64,000 bases of DNA from Congeria kusceri (taxonomy: Eukaryota > Mollusca > Bivalvia > Myida > Dreissenidae), in assembly GCA_027627225.1 (NCBI GenBank), contig CM051024.1, forward strand, positions 40,107,225-40,171,224, read 5' to 3'. Positions 45,840 to 57,900 of the stretch are shown piece by piece. The stretch's first letter is position 1, and each line of letters starts with the position of its first letter. A program made the position numbers and the translations under genes. The notes under the pieces were generated by a model, which was given only the letters and a program-made list of their open reading frames with translations, had not been told where the DNA came from and made no database searches.

Positions 45840-46089
45840 TTAGATAGCTTATCACAACGTTGTACATTATCGACGATAGCTAGACACTGTCTATAACCAA
45901 TATGTATTGAATATAACGCTATACCAATTTGATTCTATGTTTAGCGTCCTCGGGCTGGTAGGTTTTCGGATGCCTGAACGAAAAAAACAAAGTTGACAAA
46001 TGTAAACAATCGAGTTGGAAAGCGTATATGAAATTTGGAAAAACATAATTCCAACACGCCAAATAATGGGCACCAGAACGAGATATTTA

Positions 46090-46270
46090 TGTGTCTTGTT
46101 GTCGTTCTGGCGGGTACAAACTTGTCGTATTGGCGCTCTTACTTTGTCGTTCTGGCGTGTTGGCGCGTTTGAAGGGCGCCAACACGCCGACACGCCAAAA
46201 CGACAAGTACCTTATTTGTCGTATCGGCCCGTATATTTGTCGTTCTGGCGTGTCGGCGTGCTGGCGCCCC
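46090..46270. repeat. GC-rich foldback of TTGTCGTTCTGGCG units
   Basis: TTGTCGTTCTGGCGTGTTGG at 46144 is followed after an 8-9-base loop by its inverse ending ACGACAA at 46206. A third arm starts at 46233. Partial units precede it (46099, 46128). Confidence 0.8.
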
Positions 46271-46473
46271 TCAAAGGCAGAAATCAGCCACCATAGGAAA
46301 TAAAGGTTTTTATTAATTTGATATACGCAAAGAGCCGTTAAGAAATTTGGATTCTCACGTTGATTACCAAAGCGGAACATCAAATTAAAATAATTTCATC
46401 AAAAATATTTTGTTGCCCAGCTACATGTTTAATAACAATTACATATCTACGTGACCAAATCGTGTTATGTTGG

Positions 46474-46590
46474 AAAAACGCGCGAACTATTTCTAAACGC
46501 TAGCGACGTCATGAAATGCTAGTGGAAAACGTGCGTGTAACGCGCGTACTATTTCCTAACGCCAGCGACGTCATGAAATACTCGTGGAAA
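46474..46590. repeat. Two direct copies of a CG-rich block, about 65 bp apart
   Basis: AACGCGCG-ACTATTTC and AGCGACGTCATGAAAT occur twice. The block includes a CRE-like GACGTCA. Function unknown. Confidence 0.6.
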
Positions 46591-46599
46591 GCGCGAGCT

Positions 46600-47905
46600 G
46601 CTGGTCAACGCTATGGTACATGTATATTTACCACAACGTGTCTTGTAACAAGATGACGTTAAAAACTGACGATGTGCCGTAATGTCAATATAAATTTACG
46701 TAACAGCGGTCAGCGAGAGTTCGTTTGGGTTCTAACTAAAGCGTTTTAAAATCATTTAATCGGTAAAAAAAAATCGGTAAATAGGCATTGGAATACGTAT
46801 CAAAATTCAAATACATAATAAACGTGTTTCTCGTAATATGATAAATTGTAAAATCATTTGATTATTGTAGTTACCTCTTCCACAACTGTATAAAACTATC
46901 GAAGTATTGTTGACGTTTCGATTACCAACATGAACAGTCAAACGCTGTATTTCGTAATGAAATGAATGTTTTCTATTTTGTTTAAAAGTATTTAATAAGT
47001 TTCCAGTCACATATTTAAGTTTTATATTGAAATACCAACGAATAGAACAGTTTAATTATTTTATGACATGTACATGTTTTCGGACGTTTCATTTCGGATT
47101 TATAGTAAATACAACCCAATGCTTTTGGTTCTATTTATACTAGCTTAAGTTAAAACTGTCAAATTTAAATGCTATTGATAATATGTGGGTGTTATAATTA
47201 CATATATTTCTTTTAAATAAATACATTTAAAGTTTCTTATAAAAACAAAACAAAAAAATAATTTTGCTTGAAAATAGGATTGTATGTTGTATTAGAAGAA
47301 TATTAAAGGGATATTATTTTAAACCATTTATTATGCTTTATATATAGAATGAAATTTTAAAATTATATAATAATATAATAGTAAAATAATTTTATTGCTT
47401 AGTACACATAATTTAAATAAATTATTCAAAATAAATATAAAGTATGAAAAAATGAAACAAATTATATAACCTATGTTTGTGCATTTTTTTAGCATATGTA
47501 TTATTATACATCCCTTTGCAAAAATTAACAACGCGTGCAAAAGTGCCATTTTCAGGATTTAGCACCCTGCCCTTTTGAAATCCTGGCTGGACGGGGCGCC
47601 TCATATTTACTCTAATAATTGCACTGTTCATCGGCATGTTTTTATAACGATCGACAACTCTGCTTGGAGATTGCGACTGTCATTCCAGTCTATACGGGAG
47701 ATAACACACACAACTGTACCACTTCACCGAAGATCTGTAAGGTGACGAAGACATATGGTTGGCCGAAACTTGACATCAATCTGGTCATGATCATGTCGCA
47801 CAAACCCTGCTGAGTGACAATGTACTGTCTTGTGGTCAAATAAGCTGTAAATGATTACAAGTATATAAAGTTTAAGCAGTTAATGACCATTCTCACCAGT
47901 CGTTG
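46600..47905. other. Intergenic stretch downstream of the NHL gene
   Basis: AT-rich; repeat-type CGATCGACAACTCTG near 47648. No supported gene. Confidence 0.4.
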
Positions 47906-48927
47906 CTAAACACGCGACACTATTGTGGGGCTGTGGTGCCTTAGTTTGAACACTTTAATCTCGCACGCTTTCAGATGACCCGTTGACACATAAAGGCTCA
48001 AGTCCGGACTGAGTGCCAGTCCCTTGGGGTGCACCACCCCGTGAGTGCTGTCCAACACGTGACACACAAACACGCCCTCTGGTGTGAACATCGACACGCG
48101 GCTGTTGTAGTGATCCGCAACGATCACATGACCTAAGGTGTCCGAGCACACGCCGTACGGACTCTTCAACTCGCCGTCTCTTTTGCCGAACTTTCCTATG
48201 GATCTGATATAGGTCCCGTTTTTGTCAAATATTTTTACGCAATGGTTTCCGGAATCGGAAACGTAAATATCGCCTTTGGGCGAAACGCAAACGTATCGCG
48301 GAGAATCGAAAAGCTGCTCCTTGATTCTATTGTTGCCGATGTATTTGATAAACTGTCCGTTGCAGTCGTGAATCGACACTAGGTTAGCAAATGCATCGGT
48401 TACGATGAAATTACCAGCCTTGTCCACGCAAACACCGGACGGTGACTGGAAGAACCCGGCTCCGAACGACCATTTGATATCCCCTTCCTTTGATATGATA
48501 AGCACCAGACGTCGTCGGCGTGACGTCAGCGCAATATCCTCGTTTGACGTTAAGCACGTAGCCCACGGCTCGCAGATTTCCTCGCTTCGGTACACAGCCG
48601 ACGTCTCACCGTCACGTGTACAGTTTTGAATCCTTGCGTTTATCATATCCGTTACTAACACGTGACCACCGGAAATGTATGTAATGCACGTAGCGTCCTG
48701 GAACTCCCCCACGTCTGATCCTTTTTTCCCGAACGTGACCTTGTACGGTTCGCCTGTCGTTATGTGGCGCTTCACGGAACCCGCGCATGCGCGTACGACG
48801 TTCACGTGACCGATGACAGAGCCGTCTTTCATGCTTTCATCTTCACGGACGGTTTCCAGAGGCTTAATGAACTTCGCACAGTTCCGGTTGATGTAACTTA
48901 TGGTAGTCAACGCTTTTCTTTTTTCCT
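47906..48927 (-). CDS. NHL protein exon 2 (propeller)
   Basis: Acceptor TTTCAG at 48928-48933 on the minus strand; opens EEKRKALTT and runs without a stop to TAG at 47908-47906. Confidence 0.88.
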
Positions 48928-51900
48928 CTGAAACAAATGTACTGCATTTTAGCTAAATCGATTTTATGACTTGATACACCGTAGTTTATAGATCCAGTAA
49001 ATTTTAACCCGTTTTATGCGCTCTTTATAAAAGCACTGGTACTTACGGTAAGACCTGGGTAATATACTTCTGGTTGATTCGTGATATTTCGTCATATATC
49101 GTGACCTTCCGACTAATCCGGTAAATTAACGTACTTTTACGTAATTCCGAACATGGTTCCCTGCGTTACAATTGAAATTATAGCGAAGGCCGAGAAACAC
49201 GTCATTACATCCGGGGTATTCAAAATGGCGTCGCGAGATGCCAAAGGTCGTTTCGCTGTCAAGAAATTAGCAAAGAACACGAGCAAAAGACCACGAGCAA
49301 CTTGTTTAGATCATGATTATTATACAAAAGGACATACTGCAGTAGCGGCAAATTTAACTAGGGGCAAACAAAATAATGAAAACCTAAATTTGCCAGGAAA
49401 TGTTGACAGACATGGGTGGAGAGTTGGACGGCGGATCATCGAGTTGGGCTTTCTCTTTCTGTTAGATCAGTTGGAATACTGTGTGAAATGCAAGCTAGGA
49501 CCAGTAGCATTAACTAAACATTCTATTGTTGGCGAGTTAAGAAAAGGGCTATCGGGGTTCCTGTACGTCAGATGCAGCAATATAGACTGTGAACATGTAA
49601 ACAGAGTCCCGTATGGCAAGACACACAGAGTTAAAGGGAGAGGCATGCCTTGTTTCACAGCAAATACAAAGCTTGGTGTTGGTAAGTTTATCAATATTTA
49701 ATAAAAATGTGTATATACATATTCTTTCGTGCAATATGTTTATGCTGGTCAAAACAATTTTGCAGTCCAACAAGTAAAGTCTTATCCTAAGTTAATTCAG
49801 CACAAAAAAATTTTGGACAGGTTATAAAACGTTGCATTTTAGTATACAGTTACGATATAACAATATTAACAATTAACATCCAGGGAGTAATTCTGAATAT
49901 ATGGGTCTATTGAGCACAAGTATGATCCGTAATAAATTTAAAACTGAAAATCATTCCAGAAATAAGCTTAATGATATATTTAATTTGTTGTCTGTTCAAG
50001 TCACTAAATAGTTAGTTGTAAATAGGAAAACTATAAGGTATAACAAGACGTTAATTTGAGTTATTCTTTTTTAATTTAGCCATGATAGATAACATTGGTG
50101 GTTCCGGGAAGGTGAACAACATGCTCTCCACCCTCAACATCGCCCCAATAAATAGGAAAAGTCTGCAGGAGATGGAAAGGCGTGCTGGAAGATTTGTTGA
50201 GTCTGTTTCCCAGCAGCCTATTGATTCAGCTGCCCAAGACACCTTTCAAAAAGAAATGAGGTAAACTAAGTTATGTGTTTATTAATTCAATAATTGGTAT
50301 AATCTTAATCTATAAAACATATTCGAACATTCTGTGTGAAATTGCAATTGTCAAAACGTGTCTTGAACATCCTATGGAAAAAAAAATCTGACAAGTTAAG
50401 ATTATTGCATCATCACTTGACATTGTTTTTTTGTAATTTCCTCAATAAATGGCTAAAAAATAATGAAAAGTGATTTATATACAAATTTGTAGGTACGACA
50501 CATTGTGCAACTGTGCAGATTCTGACTTATTTATTGTTGACATGTGTTAAATTAATGTTTGCCATTGTGTTTATCAATATTTATTTTTTAAAGCGACGTT
50601 TCCAAAGAAGAATCGAGGGTAGCAGCAGCTAGCATGGATGGTCTTATAGAAGATCTGGGTGTAGCAGCATTACCAGATGCATCACCGGCAACCAAGTAAG
50701 TTAACTGTTGAACAATTTTCATTATAAAATTGAATGGTATGTTCCAAATAAAAATCAGAATTGTTAATCAGAAGTTTACATACATATAGTAAGCACTTAC
50801 CTCTGTATTCTGTATCAGTAGTGAAAATATGTACATGAACAGGTGACCATTTAGATCTTTGTACTCAAGCAAGCAGATTATATAATTTATAGTTGTTCTT
50901 TTTAACTGTGTTCTGAATGAAGGCATATTTTACATCTGTTAATTATTATGAAGCTTTTATTTTGGAATACTTCAGGTCCATCTTACAAAATGCATTTCTG
51001 TCGGCCGGTAATGAAACAGAAGGCACTGAAAACCCATCTCCCTCACCACGACTACCTAGAAGAAGGTGTAGACTGTTTGGCCATAACACATGTAGAAAGA
51101 CAACCGTCAGAAAAAATCTTCTGGCCAAGAGTCGATACGGCATGTCCTGCTCTGCAGATACGGCTTGGCAAAAGCGTGGATTTGACAGCCTCACATGTAA
51201 GATTTCTTCTTTTCTATTGTTAGTTTTGTTTTATGAGTATATTTTGCTTCCTGTTTGTCCCTTTAAATTAGAATTTACCTATCTGATTCTTTTTAATAAG
51301 TAAATTCTAGAAATTAGACACTTTTAACAAAATATGTAACACAAGGTGAACTGAGTAGGTGCAATTTTGTTGGTATAGACATTATCATTACATTTTATTT
51401 AGGTCACTTGGACCTATCCATGAATAAGGTTTTTTAAAGATATTGTTTATTTGGTTAGGTCTTTTACACCTATTATTGCGGCTTCTTCCTGTGTTGCACG
51501 ACGATGATCTGATAAATTAACTACATGATGCTATATCCTGAAATCTTTTTGTAAAAAGAAGGGATGTAGTTGATACTTGTTAGATCGTTCATTTCATCGT
51601 TCCTCAAAAAGTTGTAATTCTGTTGCTCTGGTTTCCTTCCTATCATTGAGTAATTAAATGGTAATTAAATTGAATACGTTTTATTCGCTTTTATTACGGT
51701 TTAATTTGAGTTACAATGCTATGAGGTTAATATTTATTTACAATTAAGTGTACAAGAATACTGCTGGGCCAAGTGTGAGGTTGAGCGCTCTAAAACCGGT
51801 TTAAACCCCCAATGTTTATCATTGACCGTTCCAATGCGGTGACCCCAGCTTTATTCGATTATGTTTGTATGTTGTATGTTGTTTTGTATCGTACAGTGCT

Positions 51901-54900
51901 GTTTTGGCAATTGGTCACTTTCCATAAATAAAGGACCAAGTGCGTGTGTGTAATGAGAGAGCAATACTGCTGGAGCAACTGGAGTTTCACTTCTTTATAT
52001 TGTGTCTTATCAGGTGCTAATGTTTGTATATTTCAGCTCATACATTCTTTATGAGTTCTTCAAAGATGGGGAAGAAGATTGTGAAGAGTGTCATCTGCCA
52101 CCGACAGTGTTCTACCTGTAACTGGTGGAGACGTCATCGCCCTGGCCAGCCAGTACGACAACACCGATGTGTACGAAATCACTCTGGAAGTGCTCGTTCT
52201 ATGGAGAGTGAGAGTGGAGAGAAAGCCGTACTGGATTTAGCTAAAGCAGGTACTCCAGTTGAAATTCTTGAAGGTGATGGCGACAACACTTTATTATCCA
52301 GACTTCAAAGCAAGCATGGGATCCGTTTGAAAAAGAGATACGATAAAAACCATGTGATAAAAAATTTAGGCAAAAGCTTGTACGGTTTACAAAGTGAGAA
52401 GGGAATCAAAATCAGCAAGATAACAATAAGTCATTTACAAAAAAGTGTGTCATATGCCCTTTCTAAGAACAGTGGGGACTTGAATGGATTACAGGAAAAC
52501 CTAAAGGCAATAATTCCACATAACTGTGGTGATCATCAGTTGTGTCAGCCACGGTTTTGTGGTCATCTGAGAAATAAAGATGTATCATATATCCACCGTT
52601 CGCTACCATACAAATTAAGTTTGACTGGCGAGAAGTTACGGCAGCGGTTAGAGGACATTATGACACCTTTTATTGCCAAAGCCAGCCAACTGGTGGACCT
52701 AGGGTCCAGCCAGCAGTGTGAACACGCCAACTGAGAAGTGTCCCTAAAGGCTCCTAAGAATGTTTACTATGGTGGGAGTGAGGCATTAGACTTTCGAGTT
52801 CAGGCAACTGCCGCATTTATCAACGAAGGAAGGAACTACATAGTAGAGGTATGAGCTGTTGAAAAGTTGTTGTTTTTCCTTTTTAATGGGCTTGTTGTAC
52901 AGCAGTTGGAACAAACAAGTATTTTTCCCAATTTAAAGAGTATATTGCGAATTTCTTTGTGGACTGTCTTGCACAGTTTTGATAAAAGTTCCAAGCGCTG
53001 TAATTAAACAGTTACTTTGTTTATTGTTTATATTTGTGAGTACATGCTTTTAGAGTTTTAACTGTGCCGTTTGCAGTATGACACTTTGTTAATTTTTCGG
53101 CTGTTTTACTGTTTCAATGTTCTTTTGATTTTCAGTTTCCATGTTTTACAGTTGAGTTACACTGTTTGATTTCTCCTACAGCTACAAGTAAGTGCATACA
53201 CACCAATCTTTATATTTAGTAAGGTCATATTATCTTACAATTTCAATCTTCACGTTTCTGTAATTACATCAAAGACACAATTTGTCTTTCAGTCTATGAA
53301 TATCTATTTATACATGTACACTTCCCCCTTTTGGTAATATTGATTGTTCATATTTTTTGTCCTCGGACAATTTCCTCCAGATTAATATATACATATTTTA
53401 TGTTGTTGTTTTACGAATAAGTGTAATTTCTGCAGGAAGGAATATGAGTACCGGTACATTTTATATATTCATCACAGGTAAACAAAAGTGCTGATCTGTC
53501 TCCTGGCTACTACACACAAAAGTATGCGAAGCAGTGTGCCATCAAACGCCAGAAATGTCAGGAAACCTTTGCTAAGCCGTCAACAAAGGGAAGGCGCCTG
53601 TTCCTGAAAAAAGAGCATGCTGTCAACCAGTCAGCTACCGAGTCACTCGAAGGGGCGACATATCAGTCAGGTTTGTTTGGTTTCTAGTCACCTTTATATA
53701 CTTGTTTCTATACCGGGTACATTGTTTTCATTCAAACATAATGGTAAATGACTGTATAATCCATGTTTTTGATTCAAGTCTCTGTTTATGCTAATTAATA
53801 TTAATTTTGCTCTGGTCTGCCTGTTATTACTTCTCAGTCTGTTATAATTTGTGTATCTGTTGTTAACCTACATGGTGTTTTTGAGTGTACATATTTATAA
53901 ACCAATTCTCTGTGTTATTGTGCCAGTTTTATTCTTTATGATTTACATTTTTGCAGAAGTTGGCCATACGGATGACACTGACATAAACAAAATCCCCGAT
54001 CCCATACCTCGTGGTGTATTCAAGCCCGTTTGTGCCAGTGGCGAACCGTCTTATATCACTCTGGATCTTGAAACAACAGACCTTAGTAAGTACTGCTGTC
54101 CATTTTTTGTGTGAACATACTTACTTTTTATGTCTACCACTGCACTTCAGTAGCTGTAAAAATATGATCCAATACTACTCTATATATCTACCCCCCCATC
54201 CTTGATTCAAGTAGGGCCGTTGTCAATTACTGGCATATGTATGAGTACTTGGTATTGGAAACACCAGAAAAATGGTGTATAATCTAACAAACAAACAACA
54301 ATTAAACATTGTTTAACTCCAGTACTATATATTGTTTTTCAGTTCGTGGAGATGTTTACCCTCATATCGCTCAGATAGCAGCCAAACATGTGGGCACCGG
54401 GAAGAGCTTCAACTGCTATGTGTTGCCTAAACTACCTATGAGTGCATCAGCAGAACGAGTGACTAAAATTGTTGTAACAAACAGTACAAAGATGTGTGTA
54501 GATGGTGTTCCTGTAGAAACAAACACTATACAAAAAGCACTCGGTGACTTGTTCAGCTGGCTGAAACAGTTTCGCAATGTGTTACTGATTGCTCATAATG
54601 GAAAACGCTTTGACTTCCCCATCATAGTTAATGCCTCTCAAGCTACTGGAATGTTTGATGAGTTTTGTTCATGTGTGTTTGGATTGGTAGACAGTCTTCC
54701 AGTATTCAAATCTATCTCTCCTAAAAGTGAGTCTTACAAGCAGGAGGACCTAGCCCGCACATTGCTCTCCAAAGTGTATAATGCTCATAACGCCATGGAT
54801 GATGTTGAGTGTTTATCCGAGTTGGTCAGTTATGCTGTTAAACAGGATGACAAGTGTGTGACAGTCAAGAGTTTCTCTCCTTATAATGTGAAGTACAATC

Positions 54901-57900
54901 TGGATTCCAACAAGGAGAAAAGGAAAAACTTGCCATCCCTGTCAGTTCTGGTTGCAAGTGGTGTCATGAAGTCGTCAACTGCTGAAAATGTTGCAAGTTC
55001 AGGGTTAAACTTTAAACATTTACAAACAATTTTTCTCCGAAATGGGGAGGATGGACTGTACAATGTGTTTACAATGAGAAATAGTGAAGGGTTGCCAAGA
55101 GTGACTAATTCTAAGAGAGTGTTGGAAGCCGTTATTCCTAAATTAGTGTCCTACTTTGAAGGAAAAAAATAACTTGAATATGTCGATACCGGACTAATAT
55201 TTATTAAATTCTCGGTTCTAACTGTTGTTATGTAATGAGTTTATACTAGTTTTTAACCTTTTAAGAGTGGTTTATTTGTAAATCATGAATTTAATTTGAA
55301 ATATATTGTTTAAAGTTGTGAAAACATTTGATAAAGACATTTAAGGGGGGGTCATCTTGTTTTTCCAATTGTCTAAAAGAAAATGGACGGTAAAAGTTTT
55401 TGATATTTAAATATGTTATTACCTATACTTTGAATAAAATTTTGGTACCAAATTTACATGGTTACAGTCATTTCAATGTATGAATTTTGACATTTGAAAA
55501 AATTCCATGTAAATACTTAAAATCTGAAATGTGTCATTTTGAACTAAAATCACTGTATATTTTTGCTTATATTTTCTTGAACCCTTGTTTACTATTCATG
55601 AATGTTGTTTATATATACAGATGAATAGAAAACTTGCTGAAACATATTGATTTGTTCTTTTTTTGGGGAAGAAATAGAGTATTTTGTAAAATAGGGCTTA
55701 GACTATTTTGCCGCTCAATTGTTGAAATGGGGTATTTACAAAAAACGCGTATAACTCTGAAACTACACGGTAAAATCTTTTAATATTTTAGATTTAGATG
55801 TACAATATGATACAAAACAGCAACATAGTGTGCAATTTTAGGGTCTTGATATTGCTCATTACCCAGGTCTTACCTTAAGTTAATTTACACCCAGTTATAA
55901 GACGACCTAGTAAAAACTGAATTCACGAAAAGTACATGCATAAATTATTATCAAGATTATGCTTATTCGGTTATAGACAGCGTTTATTTACCAAAGTGCT
56001 TTACGGGTACAATATACCACGCTCAGTCGTATGTATCGCCTTCATCAAGTACAGCGTAAACTATCCTTGTATATTCATTACATAATACAGTAATGTGATC
56101 ATTGATAAATGCATGCAAGTTTATAAACTTGCTTCTCATGTGGTTCTATTTAGCGAATTAAGGTACACCGATTAAAATACACTCATTATTATCATATTAT
56201 GCAGCATCCTGTGTTGTGTCAGAGATTTTTTTTTTCTTTTTTAAAGTCAGAGTTTTAGGCATTGATATCAAAATGTTCACCATGATATAGGCCTGTGACG
56301 AGTACTCGACATGCGACGGTACGTGTTGACCAAACATGGAACGAATTGACTCTTGACGGTACAAGTTGACCAGACTATGGAGGTACGAGTTGGACACGGC
56401 ACGAGTTCACTAGGGTACAAGTTGACCAGAGTACGAGCTCACTAGGGTATGAGTTGACCTACTCGACTACCCGCATTCCAGGTAGTGCTTCTTACCGGGT
56501 ATCGGGTCATCAAAGCTTGTTTGCTCAAGATGGATGCTAAAACTACCCGTTCAACTCAATTACACATTCTTGCATTCTTTTCGGCGTAGCTGTCTTACCC
56601 AACTTTTGATCTTCTCGATACATTCTCATCCAATCAAAATGCGCACTAAATTGTCATAAAAGAAGGGGTGTAACGTTCCAAAAATATGGAGGATAGATTC
56701 GTATCAAATTTGGAATACTGATGTACAATTCAATAATTTGCACAACTCGCATTAAAAGCACGTTTTACATACAAACAATACGGTTTAATTAGTTAGATAT
56801 TGTATTTAGGCGAAGAATGAAGTTAATCACATTTATTAACACGTTATGTTGCACAGTACACTACTAGAATCTCTTTAAGCTACGCAAAAATCAGGCGCGG
56901 GTACGGGAATTTGGATTAGAGGGGGCGGGATTTTGAATTAGAGGGGGCGGACATATTAAATAACTGCCAACAAACTGCTGTTGGTCTCTTGCATGTTAGG
57001 ATACATTTATTGAAACAATGCAGTATAGTCAAAATGGAACAATTTAACGAAAATACCACAACGCGGGTTTGATAAGTCATCGGTAACGAAATGCAAATGT
57101 TTAAGTTATTGTCAGGTTTATAAAAATCTAATCTTGGACAATTTTAGATGGTCGCCCCCCCCACCCCCCCACCCCCCACCCTCTAAATCCGCCTTTGATA
57201 AAATCGCGCAATTTAATTGCCATCAACTTGTAATTTATATTATTTATATGTGTATGTATTTTGCTGGTAATACACCAATAAATATAAAATTGTTGTTCAT
57301 CTTTTAACATTCAGTTTAAATGCTTTTTCATGTTTTGTATTTTTGTCAGTACTGTGGATTCTGACTCATACAACCCTTAGCTCAAACTCCACTAATTGGG
57401 CTATCAAGTTTTTGGACTACGGTAAATTGGAGGAATTGAATTTTTTCCGCTCATTCTGAATCCAAATCCTGTCCCCGCACCTGCCTGCGACGGAAAAGTG
57501 AATTATAAGTGAAAAACCAACCAAATTACACATTAACGGTATTTAATATATAAACTGGAAGCTCAATTTACATTCCTTACTTGAAAAATTAACACAGACG
57601 CCGAATAAATTTGTTAAAGGTATTTCTTGTAAATTTGTTTTTGTTTTTCGTCTCAAGGACTGAAATGTTGCCAAACTTATAGTTTCGATGAAGGATGTCC
57701 AGTAGACATTATTAAAATTTAAATTGACAAAAACAGACAGTAATTTGTGTGTAGTGGTAAATGGGAACACGGTCAGAGATTGTTGATTTTAAAGGGGGAG
57801 TTTCACAGTTTTTGGCTGTGATAGACAATTTTCTAAAACTGAATTTTTCCTGTTCTATAATACATTTATTGTTCGTATTTCAATGTTTGTAAAGTACATC

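Larger units (their letters stand above)
49047..55874 (+). mobile_element. 6.8-kb DNA transposon with 17-bp inverted ends, transposase-exonuclease gene inside
   Basis: GGTAAGACCTGGGTAAT at 49047-49063 is exactly inverted as ATTACCCAGGTCTTACC at 55858-55874. The right flank is TTAA (55875-55878) and the left flank TTAC (49043-49046), suggesting a TTAA target duplication with one change, as in Kolobok- or piggyBac-type insertion. The single gene fills the element. AATAAA at 55433-55438 lies 260 bases past its stop. Superfamily placement is inference. Confidence 0.85.

Noticed and set aside
46015..46383. Overlapping frames rich in RQND and LSFWRVG
   Set aside because: They translate the GC-rich foldback and are not genes.
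48405..48629. Plus-strand 74-codon frame
   Set aside because: Shadow of the NHL exon on the other strand.
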